Shown: positions 6,615-15,942 of the stretch, piece by piece
How positions within the stretch are numbered: the first letter of the stretch is position 1
Layout: each line of letters starts with the position of its first letter
Origin: Bacteroidota bacterium
GTDB lineage: Bacteria > Bacteroidota > Bacteroidia > UKL13-3
NCBI GenBank assembly: GCA_947459415.1
Contig: CANHDN010000011.1
Coordinates: 1-36,211, forward strand
DNA length: 36,211 bases
Direction: 5' to 3'
Notes under the pieces: generated by a model
Databases searched by the model: none
Seen by the model: only the letters and a program-made list of their open reading frames with translations
Told to the model about the DNA's origin: nothing
Made by a program: the position numbers and the translations under genes

Positions 6615-9596
6615 TTGCGCACAAAAGTACTCTTAATTATTTTATTTGTTTTTTTTACGCAAGTAAATTTTGCGCAGAAACTGAGCTTTGAACATATTAA
6701 TGAACAAAAAGGCTTAGACCAAATCAATGTATTATCCTTGCACCAAGGGCCCAATCATTACCTCTGGGTTGGAACCTATTTTGGATTACTCAGGTACGAT
6801 GGCAATGAATTTGAAAAAGTAATTGAGTTAGATGGAAACATAGAAGAATCATCCATCCTTTCAATTAGCAGTAATACATCTCAAATTTTTGCCTTAAGCA
6901 AAAAGCGAATATATACCGTTGAAAAAAATACTTTGGATGTTGAGAACACACCTTTCACAGTGCATTCAATTATTAAACCGCATAAAATAATTGCCTTAAG
7001 AAATTGCCTATTAATTGCAGCAGAAAATGGCTTATGGAAAATGGATTTGAGCAGCCAATTGTTTACAAACATTCATCCAGGCTCACCTGTAACAGATCTG
7101 CATCATATTGAAACTGGGAAAGCAATTTATAGCAATGCAGAAGGATTACACACCTACTATCCTTTTATTGATAAAAGTATTCCATTAAACTACAAACCTT
7201 CCTCATTAATCCTGCATTTTTGGGTAAATAAAAATAAAGAAATAGCCTGGTTGGAAGCAGATAATGAATGCTATTTGGGAGTGATAACATTCAAAAATAT
7301 ACACATAAAAAAGTCTTTTGAAATAGATAAAATAAGCAAAAGTTCTGGATTTACAAAATATAAAAACTACTATTATGTTGGCACAAGAAAAGGATTACTC
7401 GCCATATCAGAGAACGGTAGTTGGAATTACTTGGATCATAATGAAGAAGAGTTCTTCTCCCTTTCACAAAACTTTGTAAGTTGTATGTTGGTAGATAATA
7501 CCAACAATTTTTGGGTAGGCACAGAAATTGGCGGCTTAAATTTACATCATCCTAACCGCTATTTATTTCCGGTGGTTTCTTATTTACAAAGCACCAATAT
7601 GTCTAAGTGCAAAGAAATCTTATCCTTTGCAGAAACAAATTCAGGAGATATATTATTTCAAAATACAATAGGTGGCTTGGGTGTGTTCGACCCAAAGACT
7701 AGCCAGGTAAAAAAATGGATTAAAACTGGTTTGATAGGCAATTGCATGGTAAGTAAAACAGCCAATCAAAATACTTTTTTAATTGGTACGCCAGAAGGTT
7801 TATTTGAGTACGACCACCAAAGAGAAAAAACTACTTTTTTAAGTACTAAAAACGAAATAAAAAACTTTGAAAGTGATATAAAGCATATATTACCTGTTGG
7901 TCAAAATCTCTATTGGATGGGAGGCTCAGACGGATTATTTCTGTATGATGCTAAAACAAAACAAACACTTGCACATTATAGTATTTCAAACACCAATTTA
8001 GGATCCAACAACATCAGAAGTATTAGTTTTAAAAATACAAACGAATTATTGGTATCAACTAGCAAAGGCTTATATGTATTTAATATAAGAAAAAATAGTT
8101 TTACTTTAATTCCCTTGAGCACAGATAAAAAGGAACCCATGGTTTCTTCGAGCAAAATAGCCTCAAACGGAAATATTTGGGTAGGCACAGCCGGAAAAGG
8201 AATAGTTATTTTGCATACCCATGGTAAAAAAACGTATTTAGATGTAATTGCTGGGCTATCAAATTTACAAATCTATTCCCTCACTTTTAACCAAGCTGAA
8301 ACAGAATGCTGGGTTGCAACGAATCATGGATTATCTTGCATTAACACGCAAAATTTTGCTATTAAAAATTATTATATTTATGATGGCTTACAGGGCAGTG
8401 AATTTTTTGAGTCGTCTGTTTTAAATTCCAGGAATGGATATTTGTATTTTGGTGGAGTGGCTGGTTTTAATTTTTTTGACCCCAATACAATTAAACTAGA
8501 AAAACAGATAAGTAGAATTGCCATAAAAGGTATTTCTGTATTTAACGAAAGACTACCTTACCAATCCTATTACAATATTCCAAGTGCTAAAAATTACTTG
8601 TCATTAGATTTTACATCATTAGACTTTAACCTAAATAGCAGCCATACCTACTACTGCAAAATTGAAGGAATAGACACCGGATTTAATGAAATAGGTAATA
8701 GACGATTTGCTAGTTTTGGGCAGTTACTGCCAGGTGAATATGAGTTTAAAGTAAAAGTGGCCAATGCAAATGGGAATATCCTTAGTAATGAAGCTAGCTT
8801 AGCATTTAAGATTGTCCCTATGTTTTATCAAACCTATTGGTTTAAAATTCTTTCAAGTTTTTTAATGGCAAGCCTGATAGCATTTTTCATTTACAATCGA
8901 ACACAAAAAGCCATTAAAGAAGAGAAAGAAAAAGGCATTCAAGAAAATCTAATTGCCTTACTAGAGTTAAAAGCTTTGCGCGCTCAAATGAATCCACATT
9001 TTATTTTCAATTCATTAAATTCTATTCAATATTTTGTTATAAACAATGAGAAGACTGAAGCTGCTAAATACCTGAGCAAATTTGCCAAACTCATACGAAT
9101 GATTTTAGATGTTTCAGAACAAACTTTTGTAAGTATTAGTTCCAAAGTAGAATTTTTAAAACTTTATACAGACCTAGAAGCACTACGATTAAATAATTCA
9201 TTTAGTGCAGAATATTGGATAGATCCATTGATAGATCAAAATATATTAATACCCACATTATTAATTCAACCACATGTAGAAAATGCCATTTGGCATGGTT
9301 TACAATCAAAGCAAGGTGATAAAAAGTTAAACATTCAGTTTTTTTATTTAAATGAAAAGACGCTTCAAGTAATCATTGAAGACAATGGCATTGGCAGGGA
9401 AGCTGCGAAAGCATCCAAAAAACAAAAAATCAGCTTACATCAATCCAAAGGATTTAAACTAAGTGAAGACAGAATAAAAACCTTAAAAAAACTTTTTGGC
9501 TCTCATCCTAAAATAGAAATCATTGACTTATTTGATCAAAATCATTTAGCTTGCGGAACCAAGGTAATCATTAATGTACCTATCATTCATGGATAA
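6615..9596 (+). CDS. Two-component sensor: beta-propeller, Y_Y_Y domain and LytS-type histidine kinase
   Basis: A 993-residue membrane sensor kinase. A signal peptide (KVLLIILFVFFTQVNFAQ) leads into a periplasmic propeller of two-component-regulator repeats (LWVGTYFGLLRYDG, YYVGTRKGLLA, FWVGTEIGGLN, IWVGTAGKGIV, CWVATNHGLS). A Y_Y_Y domain (HTYYCKIEGID...LPGEYEFKVK) and one transmembrane helix (residues ~745-765) follow. The cytoplasmic part is a His_kinase domain of the LytS/YehU type, with phosphoacceptor H795 in QMNPHFIFNSLNS, then an ATPase domain (PTLLIQPHVENAIWHG, EDNGIGR). The only reasonable start is TTG: an in-frame stop lies at 6600-6602, no ATG occurs before the propeller, and the signal peptide begins immediately after. 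It overlaps the response regulator start by 8 bp, so the two form one translationally coupled unit. The ligand is unknown. Confidence 0.92.
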   Translation: MRTKVLLIILFVFFTQVNFAQKLSFEHINEQKGLDQINVLSLHQGPNHYLWVGTYFGLLRYDGNEFEKVIELDGNIEESSILSISSNTSQIFALSKKRIYTVEKNTLDVENTPFTVHSIIKPHKIIALRNCLLIAAENGLWKMDLSSQLFTNIHPGSPVTDLHHIETGKAIYSNAEGLHTYYPFIDKSIPLNYKPSSLILHFWVNKNKEIAWLEADNECYLGVITFKNIHIKKSFEIDKISKSSGFTKYKNYYYVGTRKGLLAISENGSWNYLDHNEEEFFSLSQNFVSCMLVDNTNNFWVGTEIGGLNLHHPNRYLFPVVSYLQSTNMSKCKEILSFAETNSGDILFQNTIGGLGVFDPKTSQVKKWIKTGLIGNCMVSKTANQNTFLIGTPEGLFEYDHQREKTTFLSTKNEIKNFESDIKHILPVGQNLYWMGGSDGLFLYDAKTKQTLAHYSISNTNLGSNNIRSISFKNTNELLVSTSKGLYVFNIRKNSFTLIPLSTDKKEPMVSSSKIASNGNIWVGTAGKGIVILHTHGKKTYLDVIAGLSNLQIYSLTFNQAETECWVATNHGLSCINTQNFAIKNYYIYDGLQGSEFFESSVLNSRNGYLYFGGVAGFNFFDPNTIKLEKQISRIAIKGISVFNERLPYQSYYNIPSAKNYLSLDFTSLDFNLNSSHTYYCKIEGIDTGFNEIGNRRFASFGQLLPGEYEFKVKVANANGNILSNEASLAFKIVPMFYQTYWFKILSSFLMASLIAFFIYNRTQKAIKEEKEKGIQENLIALLELKALRAQMNPHFIFNSLNSIQYFVINNEKTEAAKYLSKFAKLIRMILDVSEQTFVSISSKVEFLKLYTDLEALRLNNSFSAEYWIDPLIDQNILIPTLLIQPHVENAIWHGLQSKQGDKKLNIQFFYLNEKTLQVIIEDNGIGREAAKASKKQKISLHQSKGFKLSEDRIKTLKKLFGSHPKIEIIDLFDQNHLACGTKVIINVPIIHG

Positions 9597-10365
9597 TAGA
9601 ATTAAAACACTCATAGTTGAAGACGAGATCAAGGGTAGAAATGTACTAAAATCCCTGTTGAGTGAAATCCAGGATGTAAATCTCATAGGCGAGTCCCCAG
9701 ATGTGGAAGACGCTATATCAAAGATACATTTACATAATCCTGACCTCGTTTTATTGGATATTGAAATGCCTTACAAGAATGGATTTGATCTATTAGCATC
9801 ACTTCCAAACAGAACTTTTGATGTTATTTTTACTACTGCTTATGATTCATATGCCATTAAGGCAATTAAATTTAGTGCGATAGATTATTTATTAAAACCA
9901 ATTGACGGGGAAGAATTAAAAATTGCCATTGAGAAAACGGCAGAAAAACGAAAAAAAATATTATACCAACCACAACTCCAGATTAACAACTTACTGGAGA
10001 ACTTAAAGGCCATTAATAAACATAACTTTAAATTATCTTTACCTACCTCTACAGGCGCAATATACATACCTGTTGATGAAATTATTAGATGCGAAAGTGA
10101 TACCAATTACACTAAATTCTATTTTAAAAATGATAATAGGCCTACACTGGTATCTAAAACCCTAAAAGATTATGAAGAGTTATTGACAGATTTTGGATTT
10201 TGCAGGATTCATCATTCTCACTTAATTAATTTAAAATTCATCAAAAAATATATAAAAGGAGAAGGTGGCACCGTAATTATGTTAGATGATACCGAGGTTG
10301 AGGTATCGCGCAGGAAGAAAGAAATATTCCAAAAAGCATTGGAAAAATTTACTTCAATTTTATAG
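9589..10365 (+). CDS. LytTR-family response regulator
   Basis: A DNA-binding response regulator paired with the preceding sensor kinase. The receiver domain (residues ~1-125) has the acidic pocket VEDE near the N-terminus, phosphoacceptor D57 in LVLLDIEMP, the T/S of FTTAYD and the Lys of LLKPID. The C-terminal LytTR domain (residues ~150-255) contains IIRCESDTNYTKFY and FCRIHHSHLINLKFI, typical of AgrA/LytR DNA-binding folds. I place the start at the ATG at 9589, giving MDNRIKTLIVEDE. It lies inside the kinase's last codons (CATGGATAA), an 8-bp overlap. The ORF-track start at 9574 adds five residues without support. Targets cannot be seen here; LytTR regulators bind paired imperfect direct repeats. 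Confidence 0.93.
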   Translation: MDNRIKTLIVEDEIKGRNVLKSLLSEIQDVNLIGESPDVEDAISKIHLHNPDLVLLDIEMPYKNGFDLLASLPNRTFDVIFTTAYDSYAIKAIKFSAIDYLLKPIDGEELKIAIEKTAEKRKKILYQPQLQINNLLENLKAINKHNFKLSLPTSTGAIYIPVDEIIRCESDTNYTKFYFKNDNRPTLVSKTLKDYEELLTDFGFCRIHHSHLINLKFIKKYIKGEGGTVIMLDDTEVEVSRRKKEIFQKALEKFTSIL

Positions 10366-10434
10366 ATTCTTGCCACATAAACATTAAAACCGACCACTTG
10401 CTTAATATAGAGCAGTTCACATAAGAATTTTACG

Positions 10435-10442
10435 CACCTTTG
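10435..10442 (+). promoter_or_regulatory. Candidate -7 element of a mini-ORF promoter
   Basis: CACCTTTG matches the Bacteroidota -7 consensus TAnnTTTG with one mismatch and stands 8 nt before the ATG of the mini-ORF. Transcription would start at or next to the start codon (leaderless). No convincing TTTG -33 box is visible at the right distance. Confidence 0.4.
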
Positions 10443-10450
10443 ATTTACAA

Positions 10451-10534
10451 ATGAAAGCAAAAAAAATAGCCTTATTGTCGTTTGTGATGTTATTATTTAT
10501 TCTGGTTTTCATCCAAATATTTATCAACTGCTAG
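10451..10534 (+). CDS. Candidate 27-residue hydrophobic membrane miniprotein
   Basis: This ORF is too short for the track. It has an ATG, a basic N-terminus (MKAKKIA), about 18 uninterrupted hydrophobic residues (LLSFVMLLFILVFIQIFI) and a final Cys before TAG. The shape is a single-pass membrane peptide. Support comes from a promoter-like CACCTTTG 8 nt upstream, position in a 272-bp intergenic gap, and a strong terminator 47 bp after the stop that would close the transcript. Against it, hydrophobic short ORFs arise readily by chance in AT-rich DNA, and I do not recognise a family. It could alternatively be the last gene of the kinase/regulator operon. Confidence 0.45.
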   Translation: MKAKKIALLSFVMLLFILVFIQIFINC

Positions 10535-10580
10535 AAAAACGCCCTGCTGAAGCCTTAACGTATTGAATTCATTTACCCAA

Positions 10581-10619
10581 AAAAAAGCCTCATTGAATTA
10601 GATTCACTGAGGCTTTTTT
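10581..10619. terminator. Bidirectional intrinsic terminator between the two-component/mini-ORF unit and the ABC-F gene
   Basis: AAAAAAGCCTCA pairs with TGAGGCTTTTTT. An inner TGAAT/ATTCA extends the hairpin. The A- and T-tracts allow termination of the + transcript from the two-component side and of the minus-strand ABC-F transcript, whose stop is at 10638. Confidence 0.88.
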
Positions 10620-10637
10620 AATTAATCAAGTTGCAAT

Positions 10638-12257
<1,620 letters not shown>

Positions 12258-12277
12258 TCAATATTTTTAAAAGTTGA

Positions 12278-12285
12278 CAAAGGTA
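12278..12285 (-). promoter_or_regulatory. -7 promoter element of the ABC-F gene
   Basis: TACCTTTG on the minus strand exactly matches the Bacteroidota -7 consensus TAnnTTTG and is 20 bp upstream of the ABC-F ATG at 12257. It lies downstream of the terminator at 12310-12339, so the ABC-F gene can be transcribed independently of the upstream RNA. No clear -33 box is visible. Confidence 0.6.
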
Positions 12286-12309
12286 ATTATTTCTGAAGAT
12301 GAATCGCAT

Positions 12310-12339
12310 AAAAAAACGGGGCCAGTTGCCTGGACCCCG
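12310..12339 (-). terminator. Intrinsic terminator of the candidate small RNA
   Basis: The minus-strand hairpin is CGGGG(T)CCAG-GCAA-CTGGCCCCG: nine pairs, one bulge and a GCAA tetraloop, immediately followed by TTTTTTT. It is GC-rich against very AT-rich surroundings, which makes it stand out. Confidence 0.85.
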
Positions 12340-12436
12340 CTTTAGCCTATGAAACAAATTGCATTCTACCCCTAGATGCAATTATCTTTATGATGTTTCG
12401 GATCAAACCGAAATCAAATATCTATTGCTCGTCTTA
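12310..12436 (-). ncRNA. Candidate small RNA or attenuator leader, about 127 nt, with three hairpins
   Basis: On the minus strand a full promoter (CTTG-N19-TACATTTG) is followed by three stable hairpins. The first is TTTCGG/CCGAAA (12396-12413). The second is AATTGCAT/ATGCAATT with an inner CTA/TAG and a GGGG loop (12357-12383). The third is a terminator, CGGGG-CCAG-GCAA-CTGG-CCCCG, with a GNRA-type loop, followed by seven T. No long ORF fits. A five-codon ORF (MQFVS, 12347-12364) preceded by AGGGG lies between hairpins 2 and 3. The segment is therefore either a free-standing sRNA or a leader-peptide attenuator for the ABC-F gene. The separate TACCTTTG promoter downstream of the terminator favours an independent RNA. 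It lacks the SRP RNA loop and the 6S long-hairpin layout. I cannot assign it to a known family. Confidence 0.65.
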
Positions 12437-12441
12437 TAAAA

Positions 12442-12472
12442 CAAATGTACTAAAAAAAATATGAGGCACAAG
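12442..12472 (-). promoter_or_regulatory. Promoter of the candidate small RNA
   Basis: The minus strand reads CTTG (12469-12472), then 19 nt, then TACATTTG (12442-12449). This is an exact -7 box and a three-of-four -33 box at the spacing expected for the Bacteroidota housekeeping sigma factor. The predicted start is near 12436. Confidence 0.65.
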
Positions 12473-12497
12473 TAATTTATTAAAAAAAATTCAAGCT

Positions 12498-12531
12498 GGT
12501 TTTTTTTGCCTGACTATGAGGCAAAAAAACC
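12498..12531. repeat. Long hairpin just past the RND gene stop
   Basis: GGTTTTTTTTGCCT and AGGCAAAAAAACC form a stem of about 13 bp around a 7-nt loop, 7 bp past the RND stop. The T-tract is on the 5' arm and the A-tract on the 3' arm on either strand, opposite to an intrinsic terminator. It may act as a 3'-end stabiliser of the efflux mRNA. Confidence 0.5.
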
Positions 12532-12538
12532 TATTAAT

Positions 12539-15500
12539 TTATTTTATACTTCCTTTAACCAGCGGGATATTCAATTTAATTTTGATATTATTTGATATAA
12601 ATAGCATTACCGGAACTAAAATCAAGGTTAAAAAAGTTGCAAAGCTTAATCCAAAAATCATAGTCCAGCTTAAAGGCCCCCAAAATGCCACATTATCTCC
12701 ACCAAAGTGAATATGAGGTTCAAAATGAGTAAACAAACCAACAAAATCAATATTAAAACCAACAGCCAATGGAACTAAACCCAAAATGGTGGCGGAAGCA
12801 GTTAATATTACTGGAGTCATTCTGGTTTTACCTGCTTCAATAATGGCTGCTCTCATTTCCATTCCTTGCTCCATGAGTAAGTCTGTAAATTCTACCAACA
12901 AAATACCATTACGAACTACAATACCAGCTAATGCAATAACCCCAACACCTGTCATAACTACAGAAACATCCATATTAAAAATATTCAGCCCGAGCAAAAC
13001 ACCAATAATACTGAAGAAAATTTCACTGAAAATAATGATTGGTTTAGAGATTGAATTAAACTGCGTTACTAAAATTAAGAAGATTAATCCAAATGAAATT
13101 AACATGGCATTGCCTAAAAATGCACCGGTTTCTGCTTGTTTTTCTTGTTCACCAGTCATGGTAATAAGAACGCTAGATGGAAGCGGATATCTTCCAACGG
13201 CCTTTTGAATTTTTGCCACAATTTCGTTAGCATTATATCCACTTAATACATTAGAAGAAACAGTAACCATTCTGCGTTGATTTTTTCTTTTAATACCTCC
13301 AAAAGTATTTCCGTAACTAATTTTTGCTACAGAAGCCAATGGAATCTGACGGATCATACCACCCATATTCATATCTCTATAAGTGATTTTCAAATTCATT
13401 AGGGCATTCATATTATTTCTTTGATCAAAGGCATAACGCAATTGAATAGGATAATCATCTTTGGCATCTTTAAATTTTGATACCTCTGCACCAAAAATCG
13501 CGTCACGAAGTTCTTTTCCTATGATGGCAGTAGATATCCCTTCTCTATTGGCTCTTTCCCTATCTATTTCAACTACAATCTCTGGTTTGTTAGATTGCAA
13601 ATCAGATTTTAATTCTTCAATTCCTGGGATGGCTAAAGAATCTAAATAACGTTTCAAATTCTTAGACACAGCAATTAATTCATCAAAATTATCGCCCGTA
13701 ATTTCAATATTTACTGGTTTTCCGGTTGGGGGACCGCCCTGCTCCTGCTCTACTGTAATTTCTGCTCCAGGGATTCCTTTCACTGCATTTCTTATTTTAT
13801 CTAAATAATCTACCGTTGAGGCACCTTCCCTTTTTCCAAATGGAACAAATGCAACGGTAACTTTACCTAAATGTGGGCTTGTACTAAAATCAAAACTTTG
13901 CGGATTATTAGCTCCAATTGCCACATTAGAAATTACAGATTCTACTATTGGATTAGAGTCTCCAACTACCTTGTATATTCTATCTTCAATAATATGAGTA
14001 ATAGAATCTGTATACACCTGATCTGTGCCAATTGGAAGTGAGATATAGGTATAAATAAAGTTTGGATCACTCTGAGGAAAAAACACCACATTAGGCTTTC
14101 TAACACTGGTTAAAAATATAGAGAAGAATAATAATCCTACGGTTGCAACAAGCATCCAAACCGGACGTGAGCCTTGCAATACCCAAACCAAAACTTTCTT
14201 ATATTTCTCCTGAAAATTTGGCCAAGATTTTTCTTGAAAAGTTTGAATGATACCTTGAAGTACAAAACGGTTTAAGCAATATAAAGCATAAAAGGTAAGC
14301 GTTAAATTGGCTAAACCCCAGTTCTTTCCTATGTATAAAAGTAAAGCAATTACGCCAAAAACAACTGAAGTAATTTTAAAACCTTTTGTGATTTTTTTAT
14401 GGTCTTTACCCGGTGTATGTGGTTTCATAAAATCTACTGCAAATACCGGGTTAATAATATAGGCCACAAGCAATGAGGCAAGCAAGGTTACAATGAGTGT
14501 AATAGGTAAATAAAACATAAATTTACCAATTACACCTTGCCAAAACGCCAATGGTATAAAAGGGGCTAGCGTGGTTAAAGTTCCAGATAATACTGGCAAG
14601 AAAACCTCTCCGGCAGCCAACTTTGCGGCCTTCACAATCGGAACTTTACCATTATCAAAAATGCGATGCGTATTTTCTATGACTACAATGGCATCATCTA
14701 CAACAATTCCCAGAGCTAGTAAGAAAGAGAATAAAACAATCATGTTTAAGGTAAATCCAATGGCTGGCATAATTAAAAATGCCACAAACATGGATAATGG
14801 AACCGATAGCGCCACAAAAATAGCATTGGTGGTTCCCATGAAAAACATTAAGATTACCGTTACCAATATAAAACCTATAATGATGGTGTTTATTAAATCA
14901 TCTAATGTTACCTTGGTTTTATCAGATTGATCACCCGTAATGGTAACTTTTAAACCTTTTGGCAACACATTGGCTACCATGTCTTCTTTTAAAAGTTTTA
15001 TTTTATCAGATGCATCAATCAAATTTTGACCACTCTTCTTAATTACATTTAGGGTCACCACATTTTTATGGTCTAATCTGGCATAACTTTCTTTTTCTTT
15101 AAAGCCATCTGTAATGCTAGCAATATCTTTTAAATAAATGGTTGCACCACTTCCAGAGCGAATAATGATATCTCCAATTTTCTTAGAGTCTGTGTATTGA
15201 CCCACTATATTAACGGAGCGTTTTAAGCCATCCATTTTAATTAAGCCACCAGACATAGTCATGTTTTCATACTTCACAGCTGTTTCAATGTCTCGCATGG
15301 TTATATCTGCAGCTTGCATTTTATACATATCTACATCTATCTGAATTTCGCGATCGAGTGCCCCTACGATATCACAACGCGTAATTTCAGGAAAACCCTC
15401 AATACGATCTTTCATCGCTTCTGCATAATCTTTCAGTTTATCTAGCGGATAATCTCCAGAAATATGCACATTCATAATTGGAATTTGCGATACATCTATA

Positions 15501-15913
15501 TCTATCACTTCTGGCTCGCGTGTTAAATCGGTTGGTAAGTCTTTGCGCGCTTTGTCTACCGCATCTTTCACACGTTGCTTAGCAACAGGTACATCAACAT
15601 CTGTATTAAATTCAATATTGATCATAGAAAAATCTTGAATAGATGTGCTATTCACTTGTTTTACTCCATTGATAGACTTTACTTGTTTTTCAATGTGTTT
15701 GGTAACCAAGTTTTCCATGTCTTGTGGAGCGGTTCCTGCATAAATTGTGTTTACTAAAATTTGTGGAAACACAACTTCAGGGAATTGCTCCTTTGGTAAT
15801 CCGTTATAACTCATTAAGCCAGCAAGGGTAATAATGATTGTCATAACATAAATGCTGGTTTTATTATCAATAGACCAGCTAGATGGCTTAAATTCCTTTA
15901 TTTTATCAAGCAT
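12539..15913 (-). CDS. RND efflux pump inner-membrane permease (AcrB/MexB superfamily)
   Basis: The proton-driven permease of a tripartite efflux pump, 1124 residues, longer than AcrB (~1049). It starts with a cytoplasmic helix and TM1 (IYVMTIIITLAGLMSYNGLPKEQFPEV), followed by porter domains. TM4 carries the proton-relay pair D406-D407 in LALGIVVDDAIVVIENTHR. The second half repeats the pattern, ending with RMTPVILTASATILGLVPLA and a final helix. Between TM6 (~480-497) and TM7 (~585) lies a stretch of nearly 90 residues with two extra hydrophobic segments (SVVFGVIALLLYIG; LTFYALYCLNRFVLQGII), suggesting an additional hairpin. It is the last gene of the tetR-tolC-mfp-rnd operon, 29 bp after the adaptor gene. 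The substrate (drug, bile salt, lipid or metal) cannot be deduced; the lack of Met/charged metal motifs argues weakly against a CusA-type metal pump. Confidence 0.93.
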   Translation of the reverse strand: MLDKIKEFKPSSWSIDNKTSIYVMTIIITLAGLMSYNGLPKEQFPEVVFPQILVNTIYAGTAPQDMENLVTKHIEKQVKSINGVKQVNSTSIQDFSMINIEFNTDVDVPVAKQRVKDAVDKARKDLPTDLTREPEVIDIDVSQIPIMNVHISGDYPLDKLKDYAEAMKDRIEGFPEITRCDIVGALDREIQIDVDMYKMQAADITMRDIETAVKYENMTMSGGLIKMDGLKRSVNIVGQYTDSKKIGDIIIRSGSGATIYLKDIASITDGFKEKESYARLDHKNVVTLNVIKKSGQNLIDASDKIKLLKEDMVANVLPKGLKVTITGDQSDKTKVTLDDLINTIIIGFILVTVILMFFMGTTNAIFVALSVPLSMFVAFLIMPAIGFTLNMIVLFSFLLALGIVVDDAIVVIENTHRIFDNGKVPIVKAAKLAAGEVFLPVLSGTLTTLAPFIPLAFWQGVIGKFMFYLPITLIVTLLASLLVAYIINPVFAVDFMKPHTPGKDHKKITKGFKITSVVFGVIALLLYIGKNWGLANLTLTFYALYCLNRFVLQGIIQTFQEKSWPNFQEKYKKVLVWVLQGSRPVWMLVATVGLLFFSIFLTSVRKPNVVFFPQSDPNFIYTYISLPIGTDQVYTDSITHIIEDRIYKVVGDSNPIVESVISNVAIGANNPQSFDFSTSPHLGKVTVAFVPFGKREGASTVDYLDKIRNAVKGIPGAEITVEQEQGGPPTGKPVNIEITGDNFDELIAVSKNLKRYLDSLAIPGIEELKSDLQSNKPEIVVEIDRERANREGISTAIIGKELRDAIFGAEVSKFKDAKDDYPIQLRYAFDQRNNMNALMNLKITYRDMNMGGMIRQIPLASVAKISYGNTFGGIKRKNQRRMVTVSSNVLSGYNANEIVAKIQKAVGRYPLPSSVLITMTGEQEKQAETGAFLGNAMLISFGLIFLILVTQFNSISKPIIIFSEIFFSIIGVLLGLNIFNMDVSVVMTGVGVIALAGIVVRNGILLVEFTDLLMEQGMEMRAAIIEAGKTRMTPVILTASATILGLVPLAVGFNIDFVGLFTHFEPHIHFGGDNVAFWGPLSWTMIFGLSFATFLTLILVPVMLFISNNIKIKLNIPLVKGSIK

Positions 15914-15942
15914 ATTATATTAGTTTAAAGGTCTTAAACTCC

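Noticed and set aside
12498-12531. Intrinsic terminator of the efflux operon
   Set aside because: Polarity is wrong: the T-tract is on the 5' arm and the A-tract on the 3' arm on either strand. Kept as a plain hairpin instead.
12786-13208. 140-aa + ORF inside the RND permease gene
   Set aside because: Antisense shadow of conserved RND helices, as are 14571-14930 and 28400-28846 in their host genes.
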